NCBI GenBank assembly: GCA_031411995.1
Contig: JANOCD010000092.1
Span: forward strand, 23,591 to 87,590
Length of the DNA stretch: 64,000 bases
Origin: Rudanella sp031411995
GTDB taxonomy: Bacteria; Bacteroidota; Bacteroidia; Cytophagales; Spirosomataceae
Direction: 5' to 3'
Below the pieces are notes generated by a model that was given only the letters and a program-made list of their open reading frames with translations, searched no databases and had not been told where the DNA came from. The position numbers and the translations under genes are program-made. Positions 1-9,342 of this stretch are shown in pieces. How positions within the stretch are numbered: position 1 is the stretch's first letter; the number at the start of each line of letters is the position of its first letter.

Positions 1-2466
1 ACCGACAGGATAACCTACTTTCAGTATCTGTACAGGAGCGTTTGAGGCACCGGCACCTACACCCCGCGCTGAAACAAGGTAGCTTGAACCTTCCTGAATT
101 TTGGTGATTTCGTTTTTCAGGGCTGTGAAGTTCAACTGAGCCTTCCAGCTAAACTTAGCAGTAGAAACCAGTGTCGCGTTCAGATCAAGTTCAACACCCG
201 TGTTCTTCATTGAACCTACGTTTGACAACTGAAACGGGAACGGAGCAGGCTGTGGAATCTGAATTTCGTACAACAAGTTGTTGGTCGTCTTGTTGAAGAA
301 TTCAATAGAACCTTGCAGACGGTTGTTAAACAAACCATAGTCCAGACCAATGTTGAGCGATGAAGTTGATTCCCACTTCAAATCTGGGTTGGCTGCACGG
401 GTCAGACCTACTCCCAATTTGTACACATTGTTGATAATAGCCGACTTGCTTGGGTCAGCCGTAACAGTAACCAACGAGCGGTAAGGCTGAATGTTGGCGT
501 TGCCCACTTCACCGTAACCAACACGCAGTTTCAGGTTCGAGAACACCGTCTGCGACTTCATAAACGCTTCATCCGAAATCCGCCAGCCGGCCGAGAACGA
601 TGGGAAGATACCATACTTGTTGTTAGCACCGAATACCGACGCACCGTCGCGACGCACCGTTGCCGTTAATAAATACTTACCGTTGATGTCGTAGTTAACA
701 CGACCAAAGAAAGACTGAATCTCCCGCATAGTTTTGTCTGAGCGGGAAGGTACTGTGAAATCAGAAGCTGATTCCAGTTTGTTAGCCCCTAACACGTCGC
801 TCAGGAAGCCACGGGTGAAAGCATCGGCGCTCTGGTTCACAAATTTCTGATACGAGAAACCGCCCAATACCGACAGGTTTTGTCCGGTAGCCACTTCTTT
901 ATTGTAGCTCAACGTGTAGTCAATCTGCGAGCTGGTGTAGCTGGTGCGGCCAATGGTCGCAACGCCACCATAAGGAGCGTAGTTCAACAATTGCTGCGAG
1001 AAATAGCTATCCCGCGTTCCGTTCGAGGTGTTCATCGAACCAAAGGCTTTTGCTTTCAAGCCTTTTACAATCTCAAATTCAGCCGAGATGTTGGCCAACA
1101 CACGGTCAACCTGCAACCGGTCGTTGATCAGGTCGATCAAAGCCAATGGGTTAGGAACCGAAGGTGAAATCTGGTTGAACGAACCATCCGGGTTAATCAG
1201 TGGAGTTGTTGGGTTCCACTTGTACAAACCAGCCAAAATGCCACCGCGATAATCGCCTGATTCACCTGAAGCTACCTGACGTTGTTTTTCGCGTGAGCCG
1301 GTCAAACCAAAGTCAAGAACCAGACGGTTGTTGATGGCCCGCTGCTGCAGGTTCACCCGCGCCGATATGCGGTTCATGTTACTGGTTTTGATAATACCAT
1401 CCTGATTGGCATAGCCCAACGATACATAATAGTTCGTATTGTCGCTACCACCGCTGAAACCAAGGCTATGGTTCTGGATATTGCCTACCTGGAATACTTC
1501 TTTCTGGGTATCTACGTCGGCAGAGCCACCAGCTACACCCCCGTTCTTCGATGAAACCGCTTTCCAGTCAGCCGCACTTAGAATGTCTACGCGCTTGCGC
1601 AATGAGGTTGCTCCGTAATAGGCATCATACGATACCCGGCCCTGCCCTTTAGCACCACGCTTGGTTGTGATCAATACAACCCCGTTGGCAGCCCGTGACC
1701 CGTAGATAGCCGTTGCCGACGCATCTTTCAGGATGTCCATAGAGGCAATATCCGATGGGTTCAGGAAGTTCAGTGGGTTTGAGTTGCCGTTCGATGGAAT
1801 ACCACCGTCGATACCGCTTGCCCGTGAGTTGCTGGGTGGGTTGGTTGGGGTGTTGTCCAAAGGCACACCGTCAACTACGTAAAGTGGGTCGTTACCAGCC
1901 GTAATCGAAGTACCTCCCCGAATACGAACCGACGTAGCCGCTCCCGGAGCACCGTTGTTCTGAGTTACCTGTACACCTGAAGCGCGGCCCTGCATCAACT
2001 GGTCAGCCGATGGAACTACACCTGGGTTGAAATCAGACGTTTTCAGTGCCGAAACAGAACCCGTGATATCACGCTTCTGCTGTACGCCGTAGCCTACTAC
2101 TACAACTTCGCTGAGTACTTTGCTATCCTCGCCAAGCGTGACATTGAGTATACTCTGGTTGCCAATGGCTATTTCGCGTGACGTGTAACCCACAAAACTG
2201 AATACCAAAACGGCCTTGTCGGGTGCGTTGATACTATACGTTCCGTTTGCATCCGAGTTGGTACCACGAGTGGAACCTTTTATTGCGATGCTCACACCCG
2301 GCATACCGATACCTGCGGCATCTGAAATCTTGCCGGTAACTTGCTTGTCTTGTGCCTGAAGGCTGAGTGAAACAAACGATAGAATGGCGACTAAAAGTCC
2401 TTTGCCAACCATCGTTACAAAATGATTCACTCTGTTTCGACACGTCGAGGAGTACAAATTCATCAT
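1..2466 (-). CDS. SusC/RagA-family TonB-linked outer membrane protein, 3' end cut by window edge
   Basis: TonB-dependent outer-membrane transporter of the SusC/RagA type, which imports oligosaccharides or peptides together with a SusD lipoprotein. The reading frame is open to the window edge and shows 822 codons. Seen in order: a signal peptide (hydrophobic core GLLVAILSFVSLSLQAQ), a carboxypeptidase-regulatory-like domain (GKISDAAGIGMPGVSIAIKG, then VLVFSFVGYTSREI), the TonB-box/plug region (VVVVGYGVQQKRDITGSVSA, QGRASGVQVTQNNG, SVRIRGGTSI, DPLYVVDGVPL, ILKDASATAIYGSRAANGVV) and beta-barrel sequence. Two adjacent ATGs (2466 and 2463) are possible starts; an internal ATG 17-18 codons later would give a shorter signal peptide. 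The SusD partner expected downstream would lie left of position 1, so the substrate cannot be read. Confidence 0.93.
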   Translation of the reverse strand, partial: MMNLYSSTCRNRVNHFVTMVGKGLLVAILSFVSLSLQAQDKQVTGKISDAAGIGMPGVSIAIKGSTRGTNSDANGTYSINAPDKAVLVFSFVGYTSREIAIGNQSILNVTLGEDSKVLSEVVVVGYGVQQKRDITGSVSALKTSDFNPGVVPSADQLMQGRASGVQVTQNNGAPGAATSVRIRGGTSITAGNDPLYVVDGVPLDNTPTNPPSNSRASGIDGGIPSNGNSNPLNFLNPSDIASMDILKDASATAIYGSRAANGVVLITTKRGAKGQGRVSYDAYYGATSLRKRVDILSAADWKAVSSKNGGVAGGSADVDTQKEVFQVGNIQNHSLGFSGGSDNTNYYVSLGYANQDGIIKTSNMNRISARVNLQQRAINNRLVLDFGLTGSREKQRQVASGESGDYRGGILAGLYKWNPTTPLINPDGSFNQISPSVPNPLALIDLINDRLQVDRVLANISAEFEIVKGLKAKAFGSMNTSNGTRDSYFSQQLLNYAPYGGVATIGRTSYTSSQIDYTLSYNKEVATGQNLSVLGGFSYQKFVNQSADAFTRGFLSDVLGANKLESASDFTVPSRSDKTMREIQSFFGRVNYDINGKYLLTATVRRDGASVFGANNKYGIFPSFSAGWRISDEAFMKSQTVFSNLKLRVGYGEVGNANIQPYRSLVTVTADPSKSAIINNVYKLGVGLTRAANPDLKWESTSSLNIGLDYGLFNNRLQGSIEFFNKTTNNLLYEIQIPQPAPFPFQLSNVGSMKNTGVELDLNATLVSTAKFSWKAQLNFTALKNEITKIQEGSSYLVSARGVGAGASNAPVQILKVGYPVG

Positions 2467-3100
2467 TAAGTTGTGATTATTAGGTTTTAAGTATTTATAC
2501 ATAAGGTTTGTCTATGATAGGACAGCATTCTGGCTTTTCTAATAGGGAATTAGGATTGTCTGAATCGTAACCTATCATAAACAGACCGCAAATAAACGGC
2601 CCTGAATAGGATACAACAAATAAGATAAGTTTAAAAAAAACATTGCTACGTTCATAAAAAGTAATATTATGCAAATTTAGTCCTCATTCAAGTATTTTTC
2701 TTAGGCATTTTTACGATATTTTACGATATTTTTAATCAAATTATAAGTAGAATGTGCTTAGTAATACTCATAGGTAAATGCTCAAATAATCGCAGTTATT
2801 TTGTCAAAATAGTATTAGTTTCCATAAAATTGCTACCAAACACGGTCACGAAAGGTAACTATAAATGATATTTACTATATAACAGGGTGGGGGGAGGCAC
2901 AGAACACCCAGCGATGAAAAAGCTCATTTTGCGAAAAATGCACCCTTGAAGACTAACCAATAACAAACTACCAACTCTCAAAATAGTCCTGTTTGACAAC
3001 TAAACACACCTATATAAAAAGGTATAAATTTATACCGACACTGCGTCAGTATTATAAATAAGGTATAAATTTAGGGCGTAAAATAAAATCACTAACCGTT
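2467..3100. other. A/T-rich intergenic region between susC-like and parA genes
   Basis: No credible gene. It holds the divergent control regions of the SusC-like gene and parA. Seen: an inverted repeat TATGATAGG / CCTATCATA at 2513-2521 and 2571-2579 upstream of the SusC gene, which could be an operator; a 10-bp tandem duplication TTACGATATT at 2711-2730; a G-run near 2885; and the parA palindrome described separately. The roles of the first three are unproven. Confidence 0.6.
3021..3073. promoter_or_regulatory. Palindromic operator candidate upstream of parA
   Basis: GGTATAAATTTATACC at 3021-3036 is a perfect 16-bp palindrome. Twelve bases of it (GGTATAAATTTA) recur at 3062-3073, 28 bp before the parA start. 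ParA proteins with an N-terminal DNA-binding region commonly repress their own operon through such sites. The autoregulatory role is an inference. Confidence 0.55.
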
Positions 3101-4054
3101 ATGTTGACGCACGACGAGGTTTATAAATTCCTCAGAAAGAAGCCAACACTTTCGCACTCTGGTCTTAACAAAGAAGCCGGGTTGCCAACAGGTACGTTGG
3201 CTAAAGCGATGAATGGGCAACGTACGCTTACCGAGACTCATTTAAAAGCATTGGAGCCAGTGCTTAGTCAATATGGAATTGAAGAGTTTCGGAATCGACG
3301 GGCAACGGTTCTGGCTGTTGTCAACCACAAAGGCGGTGTTGGTAAAACGACAACGACTATCAATTTAGGGAAAGGGCTGGTTAATCGGGGATATTCCGTT
3401 CTGCTCATTGATATGGATTCGCAGGGTAACCTGTCACAAAGTTTAGGAATTCACAACCCGGAACAGCAGCTTTTGCAGTCGCTAATCCAGGCAGCTCCCA
3501 TGCCCATTTTACGCCTGTACACTAACTATCATTTGGTGCCAAGTGACCTTGAGCTGGCACGAGTGGAATCGGAATTGATTAAAACACCCAGTGGGGTTCT
3601 TCGATTCAGGAATGCCCTGTCGCCCTTACTCACTCAGTATGATTATATCCTGATCGACTGTCCTCCCTCTTTAAACATTTTCACGTACTCAGCACTGGTT
3701 GCGTCAACTGCGGCATTGGTAGTGCTTGAGCCAGAAGCTTCTGCGGTGAAAGGAATGTATAACCTGCTCGAACTGATTCATGACATCAAAGAATCGTTTA
3801 ATCCCCGTTTGGTGATTGAGGGCATTGTAATGGCTCAGGTGAATCCTCAACTGGTTTTACATCGGGAGCTTATGGCTAAAGTTCGGGCCGATCTTAAAGG
3901 GCAACCATTTTTCGGAGCCGAGATTCGTCAGAACGTGGCTATTGCTGAATCGCAATACGTAGGCAAAGATATATTCGACTATAAACCATCGTCAACGGGT
4001 GCCGCCGATTACCAGGCTCTAGCCGATGAAGTTGTTGCCAAGCACTCAATTTAA
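3101..4054 (+). CDS. parA: ParA-type partition ATPase with N-terminal HTH-like region
   Basis: Deviant-Walker ATPase that positions plasmid copies before cell division together with ParB. 317 residues. The first ~65 residues look like a helix-turn-helix region, as in ParA proteins that also repress their operon. The ATPase follows: VVNHKGGVGKTTTTINLGKG around residues 73-92 (deviant Walker A, both lysines present), LLIDMDSQGNLSQSLG (A' motif) and YILIDCPPSLN (Walker B). It is followed 12 bp later by a parB-like gene, giving the usual parAB operon, and preceded by a perfect palindrome. The HTH-bearing form and the iteron origin elsewhere in the window favour a plasmid over a chromosomal partition system. 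Confidence 0.92.
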   Translation: MLTHDEVYKFLRKKPTLSHSGLNKEAGLPTGTLAKAMNGQRTLTETHLKALEPVLSQYGIEEFRNRRATVLAVVNHKGGVGKTTTTINLGKGLVNRGYSVLLIDMDSQGNLSQSLGIHNPEQQLLQSLIQAAPMPILRLYTNYHLVPSDLELARVESELIKTPSGVLRFRNALSPLLTQYDYILIDCPPSLNIFTYSALVASTAALVVLEPEASAVKGMYNLLELIHDIKESFNPRLVIEGIVMAQVNPQLVLHRELMAKVRADLKGQPFFGAEIRQNVAIAESQYVGKDIFDYKPSSTGAADYQALADEVVAKHSI

Positions 4055-4066
4055 GTCATATCTGCT

Positions 4067-5026
4067 ATGAAAAAATTTCAGACTGCTTCTGGAGAGCCGC
4101 CTGTGCTGCACCGCAATTCTGCCAATCTGATGCAGAGTATGCTCGACGAAGTAAAAAATAGCATCACTATTTTACCGGAGTTACAAGCTCTGATTCCTCC
4201 GCTTCAAGTGTCAGAATTTGAGCAGTTGGAGGCTAATATTCGAAAAGAAGGTTGCCGTGAAGCCTTGTTAATCTGGCAAACAACGCAGGGTATAGTTGAC
4301 GGAACAAGCAATTCTTTACCCCTGAATATCCTGATCGACGGTCATAACCGACATTCGATCTGCTCAAAAAATTCCATCGACTTTAAGGTTGCTCTCCGGG
4401 AGTTTCCTTCGCTTCAGTCGGTGCGCGATTTCATGATCGACAACCAATTGGGTCGCCGGAATCTAACACCCGAACAGATGTCGTATCTCCGGGGTCTGAA
4501 ATATCGTAACGAACGGCAGGCTACCGGAAGACCCGTGCAGGCTGGGGTAGCGGCAACTACGGGCGAAACCGAAACAAGGGCCTCGCAACGTACCCGCGAT
4601 AAACTGGCAAAGCAATTCAATGTTTCACCCCGAACAATTCTGCGCGACCGCGACTATTCGGAGGGCATTGACCGCCTGACCCCTGAACTGAAACAGGAGG
4701 TATTAAAAGGTAACCAGAAAGTGCCGAAGGAGATCGTGCGAGAAATTGGCCGACACAGAAAAACGTTGCTGGACAACGCTTCTGGCGATGCCGCTGGGAT
4801 GGTTTCGTCTGAAACCCCTCCCCTATCGTTGGCTGAGGTCAATGCGATAACGTTAGATAAGAAAACGGCTGGTGTTGAATCAGCAGCCCCTTTACAGTCG
4901 GAGGTATCGATTTTAGTGAAACAGATTGCCCAGTTGGCGAGTACGCTGAACCCAGAGAAACCAGATTTTGGGTTTGACTGTGATCGACTGGTGGCTTTGT
5001 TAATGGAAGCAAAAAAACAGGTCTAG
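4067..5026 (+). CDS. parB: ParB-like partition protein
   Basis: Centromere-binding partner of the upstream ParA. 319 residues. The N-terminal half has the ParB/Srx nuclease-like fold signature: a segment of the form PPLQVSEFEQLEANIRKEGC, then LIWQ and ILIDGHNRHSIC, the DGHNRH box of plasmid ParB proteins. A central helical region (NLTPEQMSYLRGLKYRNERQ, then KLAKQFNVSPRTILRDRDYS) contains a recognisable helix-turn-helix. The C-terminal ~60 residues are variable and probably dimerise. The gene follows parA by 12 bp, and two candidate parS palindromes lie 30-100 bp after its stop codon. Confidence 0.88.
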   Translation: MKKFQTASGEPPVLHRNSANLMQSMLDEVKNSITILPELQALIPPLQVSEFEQLEANIRKEGCREALLIWQTTQGIVDGTSNSLPLNILIDGHNRHSICSKNSIDFKVALREFPSLQSVRDFMIDNQLGRRNLTPEQMSYLRGLKYRNERQATGRPVQAGVAATTGETETRASQRTRDKLAKQFNVSPRTILRDRDYSEGIDRLTPELKQEVLKGNQKVPKEIVREIGRHRKTLLDNASGDAAGMVSSETPPLSLAEVNAITLDKKTAGVESAAPLQSEVSILVKQIAQLASTLNPEKPDFGFDCDRLVALLMEAKKQV

Positions 5027-5055
5027 TAGGGCATTTATAGGACATCGACAAAAAG

Positions 5056-5122
5056 GGTGTCAAATTGGCACCATTATCTTTCAGGCTTTTTTCGGACAAT
5101 TAATGGTGTCAAACTGGCACCA
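5056..5122. repeat. Two palindromic candidate parS (centromere) sites
   Basis: Two related near-palindromes lie just after parB: GGTGTCAAATTGGCACC at 5056-5072 and TGGTGTCAAACTGGCACCA at 5104-5122. Each has arms GGTGTCA / TGGCACC around a 3-bp centre with one arm mismatch. Similarity to each other, spacing of 48 bp and position directly downstream of parB fit a plasmid centromere. They also lie at the boundary of a decayed recombinase gene, so a recombination site is an alternative. Confidence 0.5.
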
Positions 5123-5630
5123 TTGTTCGTTGGCGCACAACCCAAAATGTTTGATCACCTTTTTTGTGTTCTTGCTTTTTCCAAGTATCTGTAACTGACC
5201 CCAATGAAAGTCAATGTCACCCACCGTCAAGCGCGTCACCTCCACAGTACGTAGACCTTCCAGCACTAACAGAGCAACAATAATGCGGTCAGTTGGGTCA
5301 TCAATACTAATCAGTACTGATCGCGTTCAAGCTCATCAAGGCTGTCCTTATACAAACCGCGTTCAATGGTTGACCCGGTAATGGCCTGCACATCGCGTAA
5401 ATTATCGGCCTGCTTCATCGGTCAACCCCAGTAGAGTTCGGTGCTTGATAACCCATTTGGTTAGCTGCTTGATAGGGGAGAGGTAGAAGTTAACGGTAAA
5501 CGCAGACAAATCCCGAGCGCGAAGATCATTCCCATATTGACCAATTGTCAATGTGGGAAATATACTGGTTCATCAACTGACTAAGAGTGATACGGCTAAT
5601 GGTTATACTACGAGTTACTTTCGGTCAAGC
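5120..5630 (-). pseudogene. Decayed tyrosine recombinase (integrase/XerC-like)
   Basis: Reading the minus strand gives pieces of a tyrosine recombinase in different frames: an N-terminal SAM-like piece (TLSQLMNQYISHIDN), then DLSAFTVNFYLSPIKQLTKW, then DNLRDVQAITGSTIERGLY, then IIVALLVLEGLRTVEVTRL, whose GLRTVE carries the first catalytic arginine region, and VGDIDFHWGQLQILGKSKN. Frame breaks are visible near 5545, 5405 and 5318. The catalytic HxxR and tyrosine of the C-terminal half are missing. It may once have resolved plasmid multimers or integrated an element. Confidence 0.75.
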
Positions 5631-5892
5631 GTAAGTATATAGGGATTGTGCAGAAATTTGAGTAGGCACGATCGAATCGGGCGAGTTTCTTTGTGTAAAG
5701 AAGTTGATTTTTTCAACGTTGTACAAATTGTACTTTGTGTAAACTGTTGAAAATGGGTTTTTATTGACTACTTGCTACTTTTAGTATATTCGTTAAATGA
5801 ATTCAGCAAAATGATAACTTTACTGATAAACAACTGACAATTAGTAAGCGTCTAACGGAGAATCAGAAACGTTGAACGCAATCCCCAATGAT

Positions 5893-6825
5893 ATGGAAGC
5901 TGCCCAAACGGTTCAATCAATTGAATTATTTCGCTACTTACGCACCCTGGTTGATAGTGCCGAGGCAGCGCGAACACCTTATCCCAAGTTTGCCCTGGTT
6001 GAAGCGTACTGGCATATTGGCCGTATCATTGTTGAAATAGAACAACAGGGTCAACACCGTGCAGATTATGGAATTCATTTGATTGAGAGTCTATCAACTC
6101 AGTTAACAGAGGCTTTTGGGAAGGGTTATAGTTTGCCCAACATGTGGAAGTTCAAGCAGTTCTTTTTAGCTTTCCCAATTCTCTCCACAAACGGGAGAGA
6201 ATTAACGAACCTTCGAAACTACTTCCGAATAGAATTATGTTGGTCGCATTACCGTATCCTGATGCAACTTGACGATAGACAGGAACGAGCTTTTTATATC
6301 CAGCAAGCCGCCGACGAACAGTGGACAGTCACGTTTCTACAACGCATGATCACAACTCGCTACTATTATAAAGTGGCTTTGGGCGAACAGCAATTGATAC
6401 CAACTGCGCGAACGGCCAAGCAAACTCAACAATTATCCCACACTACACTTTCCGTGGAAAGCGGCACGGCGCGCACCCGCCTTGCCAAAATTAAAAAGCA
6501 ACTACTGGAACGCTATGTTGGCTTTGCATTTGTAGCTCAACGCCAGTTTGTAAGCGTCGGAGGGCAGGATAACTGGGCTGAATTGGTATTTTTCCATTTT
6601 GTACTGAACCGCTTTGTCCTTGTTCAACTAGGTGAAAATGAACTAGTTACCACAACTCAATTCCGATTATTGCTGGACAGCTATATCAGCAAGCAACCGC
6701 CAACTGTTGACACATTACCTGTTGGTTGCCTTATTGACCGAAATGGAAAGGTGAAAATTCAGACCACAAGTCATGAACTAATAATCACGCCTGAAGAAGA
6801 AGCGGTTTTTCCCGCCTTTTTATGA
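5893..6825 (+). CDS. DUF1016 (YhcG-like) protein with degenerate nuclease domain
   Basis: 310 residues from the ATG chosen here; an in-frame TTG at 5872 would add seven. The N-terminal domain matches DUF1016-N: AYWHIGRIIVEIEQQGQHRA, then YGIHLIESLSTQLTEAFGKG, WKFKQFFLAFP and ELCWSHYRILMQLDDRQERA. The C-terminal half occupies the place of the PD-(D/E)XK nuclease of YhcG proteins. There the family usually reads like IDLLFYH followed by an ELK motif; this copy reads AELVFFHFVLNRFVLVQLGE, so the ExK triad appears lost. It probably binds rather than cuts nucleic acid. It stands alone, 260 bp after the recombinase remnant, in accessory DNA. No partner gene is visible. Confidence 0.75.
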   Translation: MEAAQTVQSIELFRYLRTLVDSAEAARTPYPKFALVEAYWHIGRIIVEIEQQGQHRADYGIHLIESLSTQLTEAFGKGYSLPNMWKFKQFFLAFPILSTNGRELTNLRNYFRIELCWSHYRILMQLDDRQERAFYIQQAADEQWTVTFLQRMITTRYYYKVALGEQQLIPTARTAKQTQQLSHTTLSVESGTARTRLAKIKKQLLERYVGFAFVAQRQFVSVGGQDNWAELVFFHFVLNRFVLVQLGENELVTTTQFRLLLDSYISKQPPTVDTLPVGCLIDRNGKVKIQTTSHELIITPEEEAVFPAFL

Positions 6826-6974
6826 CAGAATCTCACTAAAGGGCAGCCATCCACTTATCCCGTTAGAGGCCAGTGGTTTTGTCGCTCATCATGAATCATC
6901 ATGCCTGAGTATTTCGAGAAGCAAATCGCCGAGTAAGAAGTTAACGATTTGCTGCGATATCTGTTAAGTGTGAA

Positions 6975-9305
6975 ATGAACGTATCTATTGCACCAATAAT
7001 GACAACTGAATCGATCACCACATCCCGTCAAATTCTGACAACGGGCGGGGTAAGTCGGCAAACATTTCCGGTACTCGAAATGACCTGTGCAGCCTGCGCT
7101 GCTAGCGTTGAGTCGATGCTGACTAACACGCCCGGCGTAATCTCAGCCGCTGTAAACTATGCCAATCAGTCGGCCACAGTTGAGTTCGACCCAAAGCTGA
7201 TTACCCCCGCCGGGATGCAACAGGCTCTTCAATCCATTGGCTATGACTTGGTTATCGAGGTAGACGATCCGCAAAAAGCCGATGTTTGGGCCGTGCAGCA
7301 TGAAGCCCAGGAACAACACTACGAATCATTAAAGAAACGGACCATTTGGGCGGGTCTCTTATCGGTGCCGGTTGTGATGCTGGGTATGTTCTTTATGACG
7401 TTACCCTATGTGAACTGGATTATGATGGCCCTGTCGGCTCCGGTGGTTTTCTGGCTTGGTCGCTCCTATTTTGTCAATGCATGGAAGCAGGCTCGGCATG
7501 GCAAGGCTAACATGGACACATTGGTGGCTTTGTCAACGGGTATTGCCTTCCTGTTTAGTGCCTTCAACACGATCTACCCCGAATTCTGGGCGAACCGGGG
7601 CCTCCATTCTTCTGATAGTGGTTCACACGTTTATTTTGAAGCCGCAGCGGTGATTATAGCCTTTATTTCGTTGGGTAAACTATTGGAGGAACGGGCCAAA
7701 TCGAACACATCGTCCGCAATCAGGAAACTGATGGGATTGCAACCGAAAACGGTTCGTATTATTGAGGGAGGCATAGAACAGGAATTACCCATTGTGCAAG
7801 TGCGGGTTGGGCAGGTGATCGTGGTGCGGCCCGGCGAGAAAATCCCGGTGGATGGACTGGTCGAATCCGGCGAATCGTTTGTGGACGAGAGCATGATTTC
7901 GGGCGAAGCCATTCCGGTGATTAAACGAATGGGCGATTCTGTGTTTGCCGGGACAATCAATCAGAAAGGGTCATTCCGGCTGACAGCCCAGAAAGTGGGG
8001 GGGGAAACGGTGCTGGCACAAATCATCCGCATGGTGCAGGAAGCACAAGGCAGTAAGGCTCCGGTTCAGAAACTGGTGGACAAAATCGCCGGTATTTTTG
8101 TGCCGGTAGTCATTGGCATTGCGCTATTGACCTTTGGGGTCTGGATGCTTTTGGGACAGTCGGCCAATGGGGGCGAAAACGCCTTTGCTCATGCGTTGCT
8201 AACTTCGGTTACTGTGCTGGTTATTGCCTGTCCGTGTGCGCTGGGGCTGGCCACGCCCACCGCCATAATGGTTGGCATGGGCAAAGGAGCCGACAATAAC
8301 ATTCTCATCAAAGATGCCCAAAGTCTCGAACTCGGGTATAAAGTGACCGCTGTGGTGCTCGACAAAACGGGCACCATCACCGAGGGAAAACCTTCCGTCA
8401 CGGATCTGGCCTGGCAAGTACCTGACAACGATATAGCCCGTTTGTCGCCCATACTCTACACCCTCGAAGCACAATCAGAACACCCATTGGCCGATGCCGT
8501 GGTAGCGAAGCTTCGGGCGGGGGGGATCGGTGGCACCGGAATTGAGAGATTCGAGAGTTTAACGGGTCGGGGGGTAAAGGGTTACCATCAGCACGTAACC
8601 TACTTTGTTGGAAATGCCCGGCTCCTGGCCGAACAGGGAATTCTGGTTGAACCTACCGTTCAGAAACTGGCTACTGACTGGCAACAGGAAGCTAAAACAG
8701 TGGTGTTTTTCGCTGATCAAACCCGTATTCTGGCCGTGATCGCAATTGCTGATCCGGTGAAAGCAACCGCCCGCGAAGCCATTCAAACCCTCCAGAATCG
8801 AGGTATCGAGGTGTTTATGATGACGGGCGATAATCAGCAGACCGCCGGGGCCGTAGCCAAAGTGGTAGGCCTGAGCGATTTCCGGGCCGAAGCCCTGCCC
8901 GCCGACAAAGCCGCATTTGTAAAAGAGCTTCAGGCTCAAGGTAAAGTGGTTGCCATGATTGGTGATGGCATTAACGACTCGCAGGCATTGGCTCAGGCCG
9001 ACGTGAGCATTGCGATGGGGCGGGGTTCGGACATTGCGATGGACGTTGCCCGGATAACGCTCATCACCTCCGACCTGAACAGCATACCCAAAGCACTGAA
9101 TTTATCGAAGAAGACGGTTCAGACCATCCGGCAAAACCTGTTCTGGGCATTCATCTATAACCTGATCGGCATTCCGATAGCAGCGGGGGTGCTCTACCCC
9201 ATCAACGGCTTCCTGTTGAACCCAATGCTGGCCGGGGCAGCCATGGCCCTGAGCTCCGTGTCGGTGGTAAGCAACAGTCTGCGGTTGTGGACGGCAAAAC
9301 TCTAA
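6975..9305 (+). CDS. copA: Copper-exporting P1B-type ATPase
   Basis: Heavy-metal ATPase that pumps Cu(I) out of the cytoplasm. 776 residues. Seen: one N-terminal HMA domain with EMTCAACAAS (Cys 38 and 41), membrane helices from about residue 120, the actuator motif SGEAIP, the transmembrane metal site ACPCALGLATP (Cys 419 and 421), the phosphorylation motif DKTGTITEG (Asp 463), an HP motif in EHPLADA, and MIGDGINDSQALAQADVSIA near the C terminus. The CPC and single HMA match CopA. It opens a copper/respiration region; an HMA chaperone gene lies 1.4 kb downstream, separated by an inserted ATPase gene. The sequence after its stop recurs at 10665-10690. Confidence 0.92.
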   Translation: MNVSIAPIMTTESITTSRQILTTGGVSRQTFPVLEMTCAACAASVESMLTNTPGVISAAVNYANQSATVEFDPKLITPAGMQQALQSIGYDLVIEVDDPQKADVWAVQHEAQEQHYESLKKRTIWAGLLSVPVVMLGMFFMTLPYVNWIMMALSAPVVFWLGRSYFVNAWKQARHGKANMDTLVALSTGIAFLFSAFNTIYPEFWANRGLHSSDSGSHVYFEAAAVIIAFISLGKLLEERAKSNTSSAIRKLMGLQPKTVRIIEGGIEQELPIVQVRVGQVIVVRPGEKIPVDGLVESGESFVDESMISGEAIPVIKRMGDSVFAGTINQKGSFRLTAQKVGGETVLAQIIRMVQEAQGSKAPVQKLVDKIAGIFVPVVIGIALLTFGVWMLLGQSANGGENAFAHALLTSVTVLVIACPCALGLATPTAIMVGMGKGADNNILIKDAQSLELGYKVTAVVLDKTGTITEGKPSVTDLAWQVPDNDIARLSPILYTLEAQSEHPLADAVVAKLRAGGIGGTGIERFESLTGRGVKGYHQHVTYFVGNARLLAEQGILVEPTVQKLATDWQQEAKTVVFFADQTRILAVIAIADPVKATAREAIQTLQNRGIEVFMMTGDNQQTAGAVAKVVGLSDFRAEALPADKAAFVKELQAQGKVVAMIGDGINDSQALAQADVSIAMGRGSDIAMDVARITLITSDLNSIPKALNLSKKTVQTIRQNLFWAFIYNLIGIPIAAGVLYPINGFLLNPMLAGAAMALSSVSVVSNSLRLWTAKL

Positions 9306-9342
9306 TCCTGACTCTTGTGTTGTCGATTTCCCTGTCTCCCAT

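Noticed and set aside
7631..7960. Antisense frames within copA and other P-type ATPase genes
   Set aside because: They are G/C-rich shadow frames opposite well-supported domains.
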